Shown here: piece after piece, positions 24,655-33,246 of the stretch
How the letters are laid out: every line of letters begins with the position of its first letter
Position numbering within the stretch: position 1 is the stretch's first letter
From: [Eubacterium] saphenum
GTDB taxonomy: Bacteria > Bacillota > Clostridia > Lachnospirales > Anaerotignaceae
Reading direction: 5' to 3'
DNA: 41,003 bases
Assembly (NCBI GenBank): GCA_004557645.1
Contig: SFGI01000017.1
Span: 1 to 41,003 of the forward strand
The notes under the pieces: model-generated
What the model was told of the DNA's origin: nothing
Databases searched by the model: none
Seen by the model: the letters and a program-made list of their open reading frames with translations, nothing else
Made by a program: the position numbers and the translations under genes

Positions 24655-25677
24655 ATGGAAAATATCGTATTTTGCAAAGGCGGTGGCTGTACGGCAAAGC
24701 TGGGGGCTGGTGTGCTGAGCAGAGTTTTGGGAATGCTGCCCAAAGGTCCTGTGGATGAAAATTTATTGATCGGCTATGACAGCAAGGATGATGCGGCGGT
24801 ATACCGTGTTTCTGACGATGCTGCTATTGTGCAGACCTTGGATTTTTTTCCTCCTATGGTGGAGGACCCCTACATTTTTGGGCAGATTGCAGCCACCAAT
24901 GCCTTGAGCGATGTATTTGCCATGGGCGGTGAAGTGAAAACAGCCTTGAATATCGTTTGCTTCCCGGAGGATATGGATTTGAACATTCTGGGGAAGATAT
25001 TGCGGGGGGGTGCGGAAAAGGTCATCGAAGCCGGCGGAACCCTGGCGGGGGGCCATTCCATTGCCGATGATGGGGTGAAATATGGATTGTCTGTTACGGG
25101 CATCGTACATCCCGATCATATCTACCCGAATAACATGGGGGAAACAGGGGACTATCTGGTTTTGACAAAGAAGTTGGGCGTGGGTATCATCTGTACCGCC
25201 AATCGCATCGGAGAGGCTTCGGCAGAAGCTATGGAGGAAGCAATTACATCCATGACAACCCTGAATAAAACAGCGTCGGAGATTGCCAGAAACTATCGTG
25301 TCCATGCCTGTACGGATGTGACGGGCTTTGGGTTTTTGGGGCATCTCCATGAAATGCTGGATGGAAAACATTCCTGCCGTGTGTTTGCGGAGCAGTTGCC
25401 CATCATGCAGAATGTGTTGCAATATGCCGATGAGTTTTATCTGACGGCGGCTGCCCAGAAAAACCGCAACCATGTGGAGCCCTATGTGCAGTTTGAAAAC
25501 ATTTCTTTCGCCATGGAGGAAGTATTGTTTGACCCCCAGACCTCCGGCGGACTGCTGTTGGCGGTGCATCCCGAGGATGCAGAAAGGTTGCTGGCAGAAA
25601 TGCAGGAAAAAGGTCTTCCTGCGGCCATCGTAGGGGAGATCACGGATAAAAAAGAATTTGAAATTTATGTGAAATAA
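24655..25677 (+). CDS. selD: selenide, water dikinase (selenophosphate synthase)
   Basis: A 340-residue SelD, which makes selenophosphate from selenide and ATP. The active-site pair is Cys12 and Lys15 (GGGCTAKLGAG); Cys rather than selenocysteine fills the first position. DDAAIVQTLDFFPPMVEDPY (about residues 51-70), NALSDVFAMGG, AGGHSIADDG, CTDVTGFGFLGH and FDPQTSGGLLLAV are the usual AIR-synthase-fold blocks. The N terminus is shorter than in E. coli SelD. No selA, selB or selC accompanies it. Followed by DUF3343, a desulfurase-like gene, yedF and yqeB, it most likely supplies selenium for a labile cofactor of a molybdenum hydroxylase. Confidence 0.95.
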   Translation: MENIVFCKGGGCTAKLGAGVLSRVLGMLPKGPVDENLLIGYDSKDDAAVYRVSDDAAIVQTLDFFPPMVEDPYIFGQIAATNALSDVFAMGGEVKTALNIVCFPEDMDLNILGKILRGGAEKVIEAGGTLAGGHSIADDGVKYGLSVTGIVHPDHIYPNNMGETGDYLVLTKKLGVGIICTANRIGEASAEAMEEAITSMTTLNKTASEIARNYRVHACTDVTGFGFLGHLHEMLDGKHSCRVFAEQLPIMQNVLQYADEFYLTAAAQKNRNHVEPYVQFENISFAMEEVLFDPQTSGGLLLAVHPEDAERLLAEMQEKGLPAAIVGEITDKKEFEIYVK

Positions 25678-25685
25678 GGTGGAAC

Positions 25686-25922
25686 ATGATTCGAAAAGAA
25701 CGGAAACTTATCATCACCTTCCATACAACAACAGAAGCTATGGCTATGGAAAAGACCTGTAAGGAAATGGGAGCAGAGGGAAGGATTATCCCTGTGCCCC
25801 GTACCATTTCGGCAGGCTGTGGCCTTGCGTGGTGTGCGAAGCCGGAAAGCGAAGCAGCTCTGCGGGAATTGATGCAACAGCATGGCATTACCCCCCAAGG
25901 GGTGCAGGAATGTATGGTGTGA
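25686..25922 (+). CDS. DUF3343 small protein, putative Se/S carrier
   Basis: A 78-residue protein. It has a helix-strand pattern and a central GRIIPVPRTISAGCGLAWCAKPE segment (about residues 32-54 in two pieces) with two Cys four residues apart. DUF3343 proteins have been proposed as selenium or sulfur carriers because they occur with selD and labile-selenium genes; that role is not proven. The gene lies 8 bp after selD and 9 bp before the desulfurase-like gene, which is exactly the context expected. Confidence 0.8.
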   Translation: MIRKERKLIITFHTTTEAMAMEKTCKEMGAEGRIIPVPRTISAGCGLAWCAKPESEAALRELMQQHGITPQGVQECMV

Positions 25923-25931
25923 GGTGAGAAA

Positions 25932-27083
25932 ATGATTTATTTAGATAATGCGGCAACGACCATGCAAAAGCCGGAAGCAGTCATCCGAGCAGTGACAGAT
26001 GCCCTTTGTACCATGGGGAACGCAGGCAGAGGGGGACACGATGCTTCTTTGGATGCTTCCCGCATCATATATGATACCCGAGAACGACTGGCACAGCTTT
26101 TTCATGCAGAAATCCCCAAGCAGATCGTATTTACCATGAATTCCACAGAAAGCCTGAATATTGCCATCAAGGGTATCATTGAGAAGGGCGACCATGTCAT
26201 CACAACGGCTTTGGAGCATAATTCTGTCCTGCGCCCATTGTATGAGATGGAAGAGAAAGGCGCAGAGCTGACGATTCTTTCAAGTGACCGACAGGGGCGC
26301 ATCGATTATGCCGATTTTGAAAAAAACATCAAAGCAAACACAAAAGCTATCATCTGTACCCATGGTTCGAACCTGACGGGCAATCTGGTGGATATCAAAA
26401 GGATTGGGGAGATTGCCAAGAAGCATGGCATTCTTTTTGTGGTGGATGCTTCTCAGACGGCAGGGGTATTCCCTATTGATGTGCAGGAAATGCATATCGA
26501 TATCCTTTGCTTTACGGGGCATAAGGGTCTCCTTGGCCCTCAAGGGACAGGGGGGATGTATGTGCGGGAAGGTGTGGCGGTGAAGCCTTTGCTTTCCGGC
26601 GGCAGTGGTGTGCAGACCTACAGCAAGACCCATCCTGCCCAGATGCCAACGGCATTGGAAGCTGGTACGCTGAATGCCCATGGGCTGGCAGGGCTGCGGG
26701 CGGCAGTAGGCTATCTCCAAGAAGTGGGGTTAGACGCCATCCGTAAAAAAGAACAGGAACTGATGTGGCATTTTTATGAAGGGGTGAAGGAATTCCCCGG
26801 TGTAAGGATATACGGTGATTTTTCAACAAAGGAACGCTGTGCCATTGTGACATTGAATATTCGGGACTATGATTCCTCGGAGGTTAGCGATGCGCTGGCG
26901 ATGCACTATGGCATTTCCACCCGCCCCGGTGCCCATTGTGCCCCTCTGATGCATCAGGCATTGGGAACAGTGGAGCAGGGGGCAGTGCGCTTCAGTTTTT
27001 CTCATTTTAACACGATGGAAGAAGTTGATACGGCGATCGCAGCCATCAGGGAGCTGGCAGAGCCGGAAGATATGGAGGAATAA
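25932..27083 (+). CDS. aminotransferase class V, cysteine desulfurase / selenocysteine lyase-like
   Basis: A 383-residue PLP enzyme of the SufS/CsdB/NifS superfamily. The start YLDNAATTMQKPEAV is typical, His96 (EHNS) stacks on PLP, Asp172 (VDASQTAG) contacts the ring and Lys198 (TGHKGLLGPQGTGG) forms the Schiff base. A conserved Cys336 (RPGAHCAPLMHQAL) is placed to take the persulfide or perselenide. The family releases sulfur from cysteine or selenium from selenocysteine. Here, between DUF3343 and YedF, it probably mobilises sulfur or selenium for SelD or for the hydroxylase. It is 3 bp from yedF. Confidence 0.88.
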   Translation: MIYLDNAATTMQKPEAVIRAVTDALCTMGNAGRGGHDASLDASRIIYDTRERLAQLFHAEIPKQIVFTMNSTESLNIAIKGIIEKGDHVITTALEHNSVLRPLYEMEEKGAELTILSSDRQGRIDYADFEKNIKANTKAIICTHGSNLTGNLVDIKRIGEIAKKHGILFVVDASQTAGVFPIDVQEMHIDILCFTGHKGLLGPQGTGGMYVREGVAVKPLLSGGSGVQTYSKTHPAQMPTALEAGTLNAHGLAGLRAAVGYLQEVGLDAIRKKEQELMWHFYEGVKEFPGVRIYGDFSTKERCAIVTLNIRDYDSSEVSDALAMHYGISTRPGAHCAPLMHQALGTVEQGAVRFSFSHFNTMEEVDTAIAAIRELAEPEDMEE

Positions 27084-27086
27084 ATT

Positions 27087-27719
27087 ATGGAAAAGAAAAT
27101 CGTAGATGCAAGAGGATTGGCATGTCCTTTGCCTGTTGTCAATGCAAAAAAGGCAGCGGAGGAGCTGCATACTGGCGATGTGCTGACTGTTTTGGTGGAT
27201 AATGAGATCGCTGTGCAGAATCTGCAGAAATTTGCAAAGCAGAAGGGTTATACAGCGGCAGGGGAAAAGAAAGCAGAAAAAGAGTATGCAGTGACTATTC
27301 AGGTGGTTTCCACAGGCGGAGCCCAGACAGTGGCTGCGGAAGAGCAGGAAGAGGAAGTTGCCTGTGCAGTGGATTCCAGAAAAAATGGCATGGTCATCGT
27401 CCTTTCTGCCAATGTGATGGGCACAGGGGAGGAAAAACTGGGCACTTCTTTGATGAAGGCTTTTGTTTTCGCCGTAACCAAGCAGGATGTTCTGCCTGAA
27501 ACCATTCTTTGCTATAACACAGGAGCATATCTGACCTGCGAAGGGGCAGATACATTGGAAGACCTGAAAATTCTGGAGGCGGAAGGCGTCAATATCCTGA
27601 CCTGTGGTACTTGCCTTGATTTTTACGGCATTAAGGACAAACTGGCAGTGGGCAGTGTGACAAATATGTATGAAATCGTAGAAAAGATGGAACAGGCAAA
27701 AACCATCATCAGACCATAA
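27087..27719 (+). CDS. yedF: YedF, selenium-metabolism sulfurtransferase-like protein
   Basis: A 210-residue two-domain protein. Residues 1-72 are a TusA/SirA-like fold with the sulfur-relay motif GLACPLPVVNAKKA (Cys13). Residues about 100-205 are DsrE-like, with the characteristic SLMKAFVFAVTKQD, ETILCYNTGAYLTCEGA and NILTCGTCLDFYG segments, the last carrying a Cys pair. This fusion is the YedF family found with selD. A role as selenium carrier to or from SelD fits but is not demonstrated. Confidence 0.92.
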   Translation: MEKKIVDARGLACPLPVVNAKKAAEELHTGDVLTVLVDNEIAVQNLQKFAKQKGYTAAGEKKAEKEYAVTIQVVSTGGAQTVAAEEQEEEVACAVDSRKNGMVIVLSANVMGTGEEKLGTSLMKAFVFAVTKQDVLPETILCYNTGAYLTCEGADTLEDLKILEAEGVNILTCGTCLDFYGIKDKLAVGSVTNMYEIVEKMEQAKTIIRP

Positions 27720-27736
27720 AGTTGGAAGGGATAGGA

Positions 27737-28546
27737 ATGGAAAATCTGGTCATCGTCAGAGGCGGCGGAGACATCGCCACCGGGACGATTTATAAATTAT
27801 TTCAATGCGGATTCAAGGTTTTGATTCTGGAAACGGAAAATCCCTCTGCCATCCGCAGAAATGTGGCATTTTCCGAAGCCGTTTATAATGGCACCCAGAC
27901 GGTGGAGGGCTTGACCTGCACCTTGGCAAAGACTGTGGAGGAAGCGGTTTCTTTGCTGGAGGAAGGAAAGCTGGCTATGTTCATCGACCCGAAGGGAGAC
28001 TGCATCGGGCAATTACACCCTATGGCTGTAGTGGATGGGATTTTGGCGAAGAAAAACCTTGGCACCCATAAGGCCATGGCACCCATCACGGTGGCCTTGG
28101 GCCCCGGCTTTACGGCAGGGGAAGATGTGGATGCTGTCATCGAGACCATGCGGGGACATTCCCTTGGCAGAGTCATTTACGAAGGAAAAGCCATCAAAAA
28201 TACAGGCATCCCCGGCGTGATCGCAGGCTTCAGTAAAGAACGTGTCCTCCATAGCCCGGCGGCAGGTGTATTGAGAAATGTGAAAAAAATTACGGATACC
28301 GTGCAAAAAGGGGAGACTATCGCCCTGATTGAAACGAAAGAGGGAGACATTCCTGTGACTGCCACCATGGATGGGCTGCTGCGGGGGCTGATTCGGGATG
28401 GATACCCTGTGACAAAGGGATTCAAGATTGCAGATATCGACCCCAGACTGCAGGAATATGAAAACTGCTTCACCATTTCCGATAAGGCCAGATGCATTGC
28501 CGGCGGCGTGGTGGAGGCTATCCTGCATTTGAAAAACAAAGCATAA
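27737..28546 (+). CDS. yqeB: YqeB, selenium-dependent molybdenum hydroxylase maturation protein
   Basis: A 269-residue protein of the YqeB/EF2563 family. The N terminus is a Rossmann-like strand-loop, NLVIVRGGGDIATGTIYKLF (residues 3-22). Later blocks FIDPKGDCIG and ALGPGFTAGEDVDAVIET are typical of the family, and the C-terminal part (about 185-240) resembles a small barrel. ATG 27737 is preferred over a TTG 15 bases earlier because GGAAGGG lies between them. The family occurs almost only with selenium-dependent molybdenum hydroxylases; its biochemical step is unknown. Confidence 0.9.
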   Translation: MENLVIVRGGGDIATGTIYKLFQCGFKVLILETENPSAIRRNVAFSEAVYNGTQTVEGLTCTLAKTVEEAVSLLEEGKLAMFIDPKGDCIGQLHPMAVVDGILAKKNLGTHKAMAPITVALGPGFTAGEDVDAVIETMRGHSLGRVIYEGKAIKNTGIPGVIAGFSKERVLHSPAAGVLRNVKKITDTVQKGETIALIETKEGDIPVTATMDGLLRGLIRDGYPVTKGFKIADIDPRLQEYENCFTISDKARCIAGGVVEAILHLKNKA

Positions 28547-28573
28547 ACATCTGCATTTGCAGGAGGGAGAAGC

Positions 28574-28906
28574 ATGAGAGAGGCAACGAGCATCTTTTTA
28601 TATGAAGGCGATGAGCGGTTTTTCGGAGAAGGCCCTTGCAGACTGCTTCACGGCATTGAAGAATGTGGTTCCCTGCGGGGGGCGGCGGCAAAGATGAACC
28701 TTTCTTACAGCAAAGCGATTTCTATGATTAACCGCGCGGAGAAGGCACTGGGCTTTCCCCTGACGGAAAAGACCATCGGCGGCAAAGGGGGCGGCGGCAG
28801 CCGCCTGACCCCAGAGGCGAAGGCATTTTTGGAGAAATATGAAGGGTATCGGGAGGCATGTTATGAAGCCAACAGAAGGCTCTACAAGGAATTCTTTCCG
28901 GAATAA
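28574..28906 (+). CDS. short ModE-like HTH regulator
   Basis: A 110-residue protein matching only the N-terminal DNA-binding half of ModE. It has the helix-turn-helix GSLRGAAAKMNLSYSKAISMI (about residues 32-52 in two parts) and the wing EKALGFPLTEKTIGGKGGGGSRLTPEAKAF-type segment (about 55-84). The C-terminal molybdate-binding (Mop/TOBE) domains of full ModE are absent, so it may sense nothing by itself or use another ligand. It overlaps the next gene by 44 bp. It probably adjusts this operon to molybdenum supply. Confidence 0.85.
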   Translation: MREATSIFLYEGDERFFGEGPCRLLHGIEECGSLRGAAAKMNLSYSKAISMINRAEKALGFPLTEKTIGGKGGGGSRLTPEAKAFLEKYEGYREACYEANRRLYKEFFPE

Positions 28907-29528
28907 CGGAGAAAGGGGAAATCCATCCCCAAAGATCGGATGTGTCATTATGGCATCGGGGCTGAGTGTCCGTTTTGGGAAAAATAAGCTGTTTGTGGAA
29001 TGGAACGGAAAAACCTTTTTGGAACGGATTTTGGATACCACAGAGGGGATTTTTTCCAGACGCGTGGTGGTGACAAGAAACGAAAAAGCGGCGGAGTTTT
29101 GCCGAAAGAAAGGCGTGGAAGTGATTTTTCATTCCTTTCCGAACCGAAATGATACTGTGCGTTTGGGAACGGCGTACATGGAAGGATTGGACGGCGTTCT
29201 ATTCTGCCCCTGCGACCAGCCGATGCTGCGGAGGGAAAGCCTACTGGGTCTGTTGGAAGCCTTTCAGGAAGGGGATATCCTTCGTTTGGCCTATGGAGAG
29301 AAAACGGGTATGCCTGTATTATTTGATCAAGCGTATTTCACAGAATTGCAGTCCCTGCCGGAAAAAAAAGGCGGTTCTTACTTAATCGGGAAATATGGGA
29401 AGCGGGTAAAAGCCGTACAGGCAACAGAGGAATATGAACTATTTGATGTAGATACGCAGATGGAATTGGAAGCCTTGCAGGCGTACTGTGCAAAAAAACA
29501 AGAGGAAAAAGGAGGAGAACTCCCATGA
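28863..29528 (+). CDS. MocA-like molybdenum cofactor nucleotidyltransferase
   Basis: A 221-residue NTP-transferase-fold protein. The nucleotide loop is VIMASGLSVRFGKNKLFVEW (about residues 35-54), matching the MobA/MocA pattern L/M-A-x-G-x-S-x-R-x-G-x-x-K. The metal-site FCPCDQPMLRR (about 117-127) follows. MocA attaches CMP to molybdopterin to give the cytosine dinucleotide form used by xanthine dehydrogenase-type enzymes; CTP versus GTP use cannot be read from sequence. ATG 28863, with GGGAGG upstream, puts the first 30 residues in an extension overlapping the ModE-like gene. It overlaps the next gene by 4 bp. Confidence 0.85.
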   Translation: MKPTEGSTRNSFRNNGERGNPSPKIGCVIMASGLSVRFGKNKLFVEWNGKTFLERILDTTEGIFSRRVVVTRNEKAAEFCRKKGVEVIFHSFPNRNDTVRLGTAYMEGLDGVLFCPCDQPMLRRESLLGLLEAFQEGDILRLAYGEKTGMPVLFDQAYFTELQSLPEKKGGSYLIGKYGKRVKAVQATEEYELFDVDTQMELEALQAYCAKKQEEKGGELP

Positions 29529-30544
29529 AATTGATGAAAACGGAGGAAGCCGTAGGGCAGATTTTATGCCATGATATTACCCAGATCATCAAAGGGGTAA
29601 CGAAGGACGCGGTGTTCCGCAAGGGGCATATCATCCGCGAAGAGGATATCCCTGTGCTGCTGAGCGTCGGGAAAGATCATATTTATATCTGGGAAAACAA
29701 TGAAAACATGCTCCATGAAAATGATGCGGCCCAGATTTTATATGATATCTGCAAAAATGAAAATATGCATCCTTCCGAGGTGAAAGAAGGAAAAATCGAG
29801 GTCATCGCAGACTGTGATGGGCTTTTGAAGATCAACAGAGAGATTTTACAGGGCGTGAATGCCTTAGGGGAAATGATGATCGCCAGCCGCCATGGGGATT
29901 TCCCTGTCAGAAAAGGGGACAAAATCGCCGGAACCCGTATCATTCCTTTGGTCATCGAAAAGGAAAAGATGGAGAAAGCAAAACAGGTTGCCGATGGCAA
30001 GTCGATTTTTGAAATCAAGCCTTTTCTGAAAAAGAAGGTGGGCATCGTGGCAACGGGGAATGAGGTTTTCTATGGCAGGATAGAGGATACCTTCACCCCT
30101 GTGATCGAAGAAAAGCTTTCCGAATACGGAACGGAGGTCATTGGGCGAAAGCTTTCCAATGACGACCCGGCAAGAATTGCAGCATGTATCCGTGAACTAT
30201 TGGAACAGGGGGCAGATATGATCATCTGCACAGGGGGCATGAGTGTAGACCCCGATGACAGAACCCCTGCTGCCATCAGAAGCGTGGCGGAGGAAGTGGT
30301 GACCTACGGCGCACCGGTGCTGCCGGGGGCCATGTTTCTGCTGGCATACGGCAAAGAGGATATCCCCATCATGGGGCTTCCCGGCTGTGTGATGTATGCC
30401 AGAAGAACCATCTTCGATCTGGTCCTGCCCAGAGTATTGGCAGGAGAAAAGCTGCAGGCAGAGGATTTCCATGTGTTGGGCGAAGGGGGCTTATGCCTGT
30501 CCTGTCCCGTTTGTACCTTCCCCAACTGTGGTTTTGGCAAGTGA
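29525..30544 (+). CDS. molybdopterin-binding (MogA/MoeA-like fold) protein with Cys-rich tail
   Basis: A 339-residue protein. Residues about 170-310 form the MoCF-biosynthesis domain that binds molybdopterin: KVGIVATGNEVFYGRI, then IICTGGMSVDPDDRTPAAIR and IPIMGLPGCVMYARRTIFD. The N-terminal 165 residues have no clear match that I recognise. The C terminus ends in LCLSCPVCTFPNCGFGK, with four Cys in 12 residues, which looks like a metal or sulfur-transfer site. Its place between MocA and ModA suggests a step in handling or inserting the molybdenum cofactor. It is not a full MoeA. Confidence 0.82.
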   Translation: MKLMKTEEAVGQILCHDITQIIKGVTKDAVFRKGHIIREEDIPVLLSVGKDHIYIWENNENMLHENDAAQILYDICKNENMHPSEVKEGKIEVIADCDGLLKINREILQGVNALGEMMIASRHGDFPVRKGDKIAGTRIIPLVIEKEKMEKAKQVADGKSIFEIKPFLKKKVGIVATGNEVFYGRIEDTFTPVIEEKLSEYGTEVIGRKLSNDDPARIAACIRELLEQGADMIICTGGMSVDPDDRTPAAIRSVAEEVVTYGAPVLPGAMFLLAYGKEDIPIMGLPGCVMYARRTIFDLVLPRVLAGEKLQAEDFHVLGEGGLCLSCPVCTFPNCGFGK

Positions 30545-30577
30545 TAGCGCTTGTTTTCAGATAAAGGAGAAAAAAGT

Positions 30578-31420
30578 ATGAAAAAAATAACTGCAGTACT
30601 GTTGATATTAGGTATGACAATTGGTATGCTAACTGGCTGCGGAAGTACCGCAACAGAGCCTGCTGCGGAGGAAAACACAGAGACTGTGGAACTGACCGTA
30701 TTTGCTGCGGCATCCATGACAGAAACACTGACAGAAATCGCAGAGCTTTACAAGGAAGTAGCGCCCAATGTGACACTGGTATTCAATTTTGATTCTTCTG
30801 GTACATTAAAGACACAGATCGAGGAAGGGGCAGATTGCGACGTATTTATTTCCGCAGCACCAAAGCAGATGAATCAGCTGGACAGCACGGCAGGGGAAGA
30901 AGCAAACCCCGGTGGTCTGGATTTTGTGCTGCAGGGCAGCCGTATCGACCTGCTGGAAAATAAAGTGGTTCTGGCTGTTCCGGAAAGCAACCCTGCAGGC
31001 ATCACTTCCTATGATGGCTTGGCAGAAGGCCTGAACAATGGCACAGTGCTGCTGGCTATGGGCAATGCGGACGTTCCCGTTGGGCAGTATACACAGAAGA
31101 TTTTTGATTACTACGACTTGAGTGAAGAAGCACTGGCACAGGCAGGCTGCATCACCTACGGTTCCAATGTAAAAGAAGTTACCACACAGGTTTCTGAAGA
31201 AACGGTGGATTGCGGCATCATCTACAGCACCGATGCCCATTCCGCAGGGCTGACCGTGGTGGATACTGCAACGGCGGAAATGTGCGGACAGGTCATCTAT
31301 CCTGCAGCCGTTTTGAATATCAGCAAGAATGCAGAAGCAGCTCAGGCTTTTCTGGATTTCCTGACGGGGAAAGAAGCAAGCCAGGTATTCGAAGCAGTTG
31401 GTTTTGCGCCTCTGACATAA
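30578..31420 (+). CDS. modA: molybdate-binding lipoprotein ModA
   Basis: A 280-residue periplasmic-type binding protein for molybdate or tungstate. A lipoprotein signal (MKKITAVLLILGMTIGMLTGC, two parts; Cys about residue 21) anchors it to the membrane. The mature protein begins with an acidic linker and then LTVFAAASMTETLTEIAELY and the oxyanion-contact FNFDSSGTLKTQIEEGADCD. ATG 30578, just after AAAGGAGA, is chosen because upstream residues would disrupt the signal peptide. It is the first of modA-modB-modC and feeds molybdenum to the cofactor genes around it. Confidence 0.93.
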   Translation: MKKITAVLLILGMTIGMLTGCGSTATEPAAEENTETVELTVFAAASMTETLTEIAELYKEVAPNVTLVFNFDSSGTLKTQIEEGADCDVFISAAPKQMNQLDSTAGEEANPGGLDFVLQGSRIDLLENKVVLAVPESNPAGITSYDGLAEGLNNGTVLLAMGNADVPVGQYTQKIFDYYDLSEEALAQAGCITYGSNVKEVTTQVSEETVDCGIIYSTDAHSAGLTVVDTATAEMCGQVIYPAAVLNISKNAEAAQAFLDFLTGKEASQVFEAVGFAPLT

Positions 31421-31439
31421 AAAATAAGAGAATAAACAG

Positions 31440-31459
31440 GCGGGGACCATGGCTCCCGC
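31440..31459 (+). other. intercistronic hairpin between modA and modB
   Basis: GCGGGG (31440-31445) pairs with TCCCGC (31454-31459, one G-U), with CC/GG inside. No T-run follows. It occupies the same place after a binding-protein gene as the hairpin at 4631-4649 and may stabilise the modA message. Confidence 0.45.
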
Positions 31460-31486
31460 TATTGATCCATAAAAGGAGGGAAACGC

Positions 31487-32161
31487 ATGGATTGGTTTCC
31501 TCTGTATAACTCGCTGCGGATTGCCGGGATTAGTACGGTCATTACGTTTTTTTTCGGCATTTTTGCGGCATATTATATTGCAAAGGCACCTAGAATCCTA
31601 AAGGGGTTTCTGGATGTGGTGCTGACGCTGCCTTTAGTCCTGCCGCCTACGGTGGTGGGCTATCTTTTGCTGCGGATACTGGGACCGAAGCGCATTGTGG
31701 GTGCATGGTTTTTGTCCACCTTTGGGCTGAAGCTGACGATGACGTGGTGGTCGGCGATTTTTGCCACAACGGTGGTGACCTTTCCGTTGATGTATCGTAC
31801 GGCAAGGGGGGCCTTTGAAGCCTTTGATGAAACATTGGCCTATGCCGGGCAGACCCTGGGGCTCAGCAATTCCTATATTTTCTGGCGGATCCGTATGCCC
31901 TTCTGCAAGCAGGGGATTTTGGCGGGGACAGTCCTTGCCTTTGCCCGTGCTTTGGGGGAATATGGTGCGACCAGCATGATCGCCGGCTATACTCCCGGGC
32001 GGACAGCTACTATATCCACAACGGTATATCAGCTTTGGCGCACCAATAACGATGCACTGGCCTTTCGGTGGGTCATGGTGAATCTGGCCATTTCGGCGGT
32101 GGTGCTGCTGGCGGTGAATCTGTTGGAAAAGAAGAAAACAGGCGGAAGGAGTGTGGCTTGA
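31487..32161 (+). CDS. modB: molybdate ABC transporter permease ModB
   Basis: A 224-residue inner-membrane permease with about five to six helices. Its cytoplasmic coupling region is ETLAYAGQTLGLSNSYIFWR (about residues 113-132), and the ModB/CysT signature FARALGEYGATSMIAGYTPG (about 152-171) follows. The last residues are basic (EKKKTGGRS). AAAAGGAGGG precedes ATG 31487. modC starts one base after its stop, so the two are translated together. Confidence 0.93.
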   Translation: MDWFPLYNSLRIAGISTVITFFFGIFAAYYIAKAPRILKGFLDVVLTLPLVLPPTVVGYLLLRILGPKRIVGAWFLSTFGLKLTMTWWSAIFATTVVTFPLMYRTARGAFEAFDETLAYAGQTLGLSNSYIFWRIRMPFCKQGILAGTVLAFARALGEYGATSMIAGYTPGRTATISTTVYQLWRTNNDALAFRWVMVNLAISAVVLLAVNLLEKKKTGGRSVA

Positions 32162-32162
32162 T

Positions 32163-33203
32163 ATGGCTCTTTCTGTTGATATTGAAAAAAAGCTTGGAAA
32201 TTTTCATTTGAAGGTAAAATTTGAAGCAGAAAATGAGGTGCTGGCGCTTTTGGGGGCTTCCGGCTGTGGAAAAAGCATGACCCTGAAATGTATCGCAGGC
32301 ATTGAGAGACCTGATCAAGGTCGTATCATTTTAGATGGTGTTACATTATTTGATGCAGAGAAGAAAATCGACCTGCCGCCCCAGAAAAGAAAAGTGGGGT
32401 ATTTATTTCAGCAATATGCCCTTTTTCCCAATATGACCGTGGAGCAGAATATTGCCTGCGGGGTGCGGGAAAAGGAAAGAAAAACAGAAATTGTTGCGGA
32501 AATGCTTCGTTTAATGGAGCTGGAGGGGATGGAGAAAAAAAGACCCCATCAGCTTTCCGGCGGGCAGCAGCAAAGGGTGGCATTGGCCCGTATTTTGGTC
32601 AATGAACCGGAGGTGCTGCTTTTGGATGAACCCTTTTCCGCCTTAGATACCTATTTGCGGTTCCATTTGGAACGGAAGGTGCAGGAAATTTTAGGGCGGT
32701 TTGGAAAAACAGTCCTTCTGGTCTCCCATGACAGGGACGAAGCCTTTCGCCTTTCCGACAGCATTGCTGTGATGGAACAGGGAAAGCTGGAAACCGTGGG
32801 CAGGAAAAAAGAGGTATTTCGTGACCCGAATACCAGAAGCGGCGCCCTTTTGACAGGGTGTAAAAATATTTCTCGGGCAAAAATCGTAGATGATACCCAT
32901 GTGTATGCAGTGGATTGGGATTTGACCTTGACAGTGCCCCGTGCTACAGTAGGGGTGGAGTATATCGGCATTCGGATGCACGATATCCACACTGCAAATG
33001 AAATGGAAGAAAATAGGGTGACCTGCAGGGTCATCCGTGAAATAGAAGAACCTTTTTCTTATACAGTGCTGCTGGCGCCTGTGGGAAAAGAGGCAAGCCT
33101 GCCAATTGGCATCCAGCTGGATAAGCCCGTCTGGGAAAGCATAGGAGGGGAACAGATGACAGTCTGTCTGCCGCCGGATGCGCTTCTTTTATTGCAGGCA
33201 TGA
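32163..33203 (+). CDS. modC: molybdate ABC transporter ATPase ModC
   Basis: A 346-residue ATPase: Walker A GASGCGKSM (residues 31-39), Q-loop YLFQQYALFPNMTVEQN, signature LSGGQQQR, Walker B LLLDEPFSALD and H-loop SHDRDEAF. Residues about 280-340 are a TOBE-type domain, which in ModC can bind oxyanion and feed back on transport. ATG 32163 is favoured over an upstream GTG at 32151, because AAGGAG at 32146-32151 would be too close to the GTG. Length is usual for ModC. Confidence 0.9.
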   Translation: MALSVDIEKKLGNFHLKVKFEAENEVLALLGASGCGKSMTLKCIAGIERPDQGRIILDGVTLFDAEKKIDLPPQKRKVGYLFQQYALFPNMTVEQNIACGVREKERKTEIVAEMLRLMELEGMEKKRPHQLSGGQQQRVALARILVNEPEVLLLDEPFSALDTYLRFHLERKVQEILGRFGKTVLLVSHDRDEAFRLSDSIAVMEQGKLETVGRKKEVFRDPNTRSGALLTGCKNISRAKIVDDTHVYAVDWDLTLTVPRATVGVEYIGIRMHDIHTANEMEENRVTCRVIREIEEPFSYTVLLAPVGKEASLPIGIQLDKPVWESIGGEQMTVCLPPDALLLLQA

Positions 33204-33246
33204 CATACTTTTATCGGTATGATTGGATGGAAAGGAACTCTGGTAT

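Noticed and set aside
24655..24720. Selenocysteine codon in selD
   Set aside because: The active-site position is an ordinary Cys codon and no in-frame TGA occurs.
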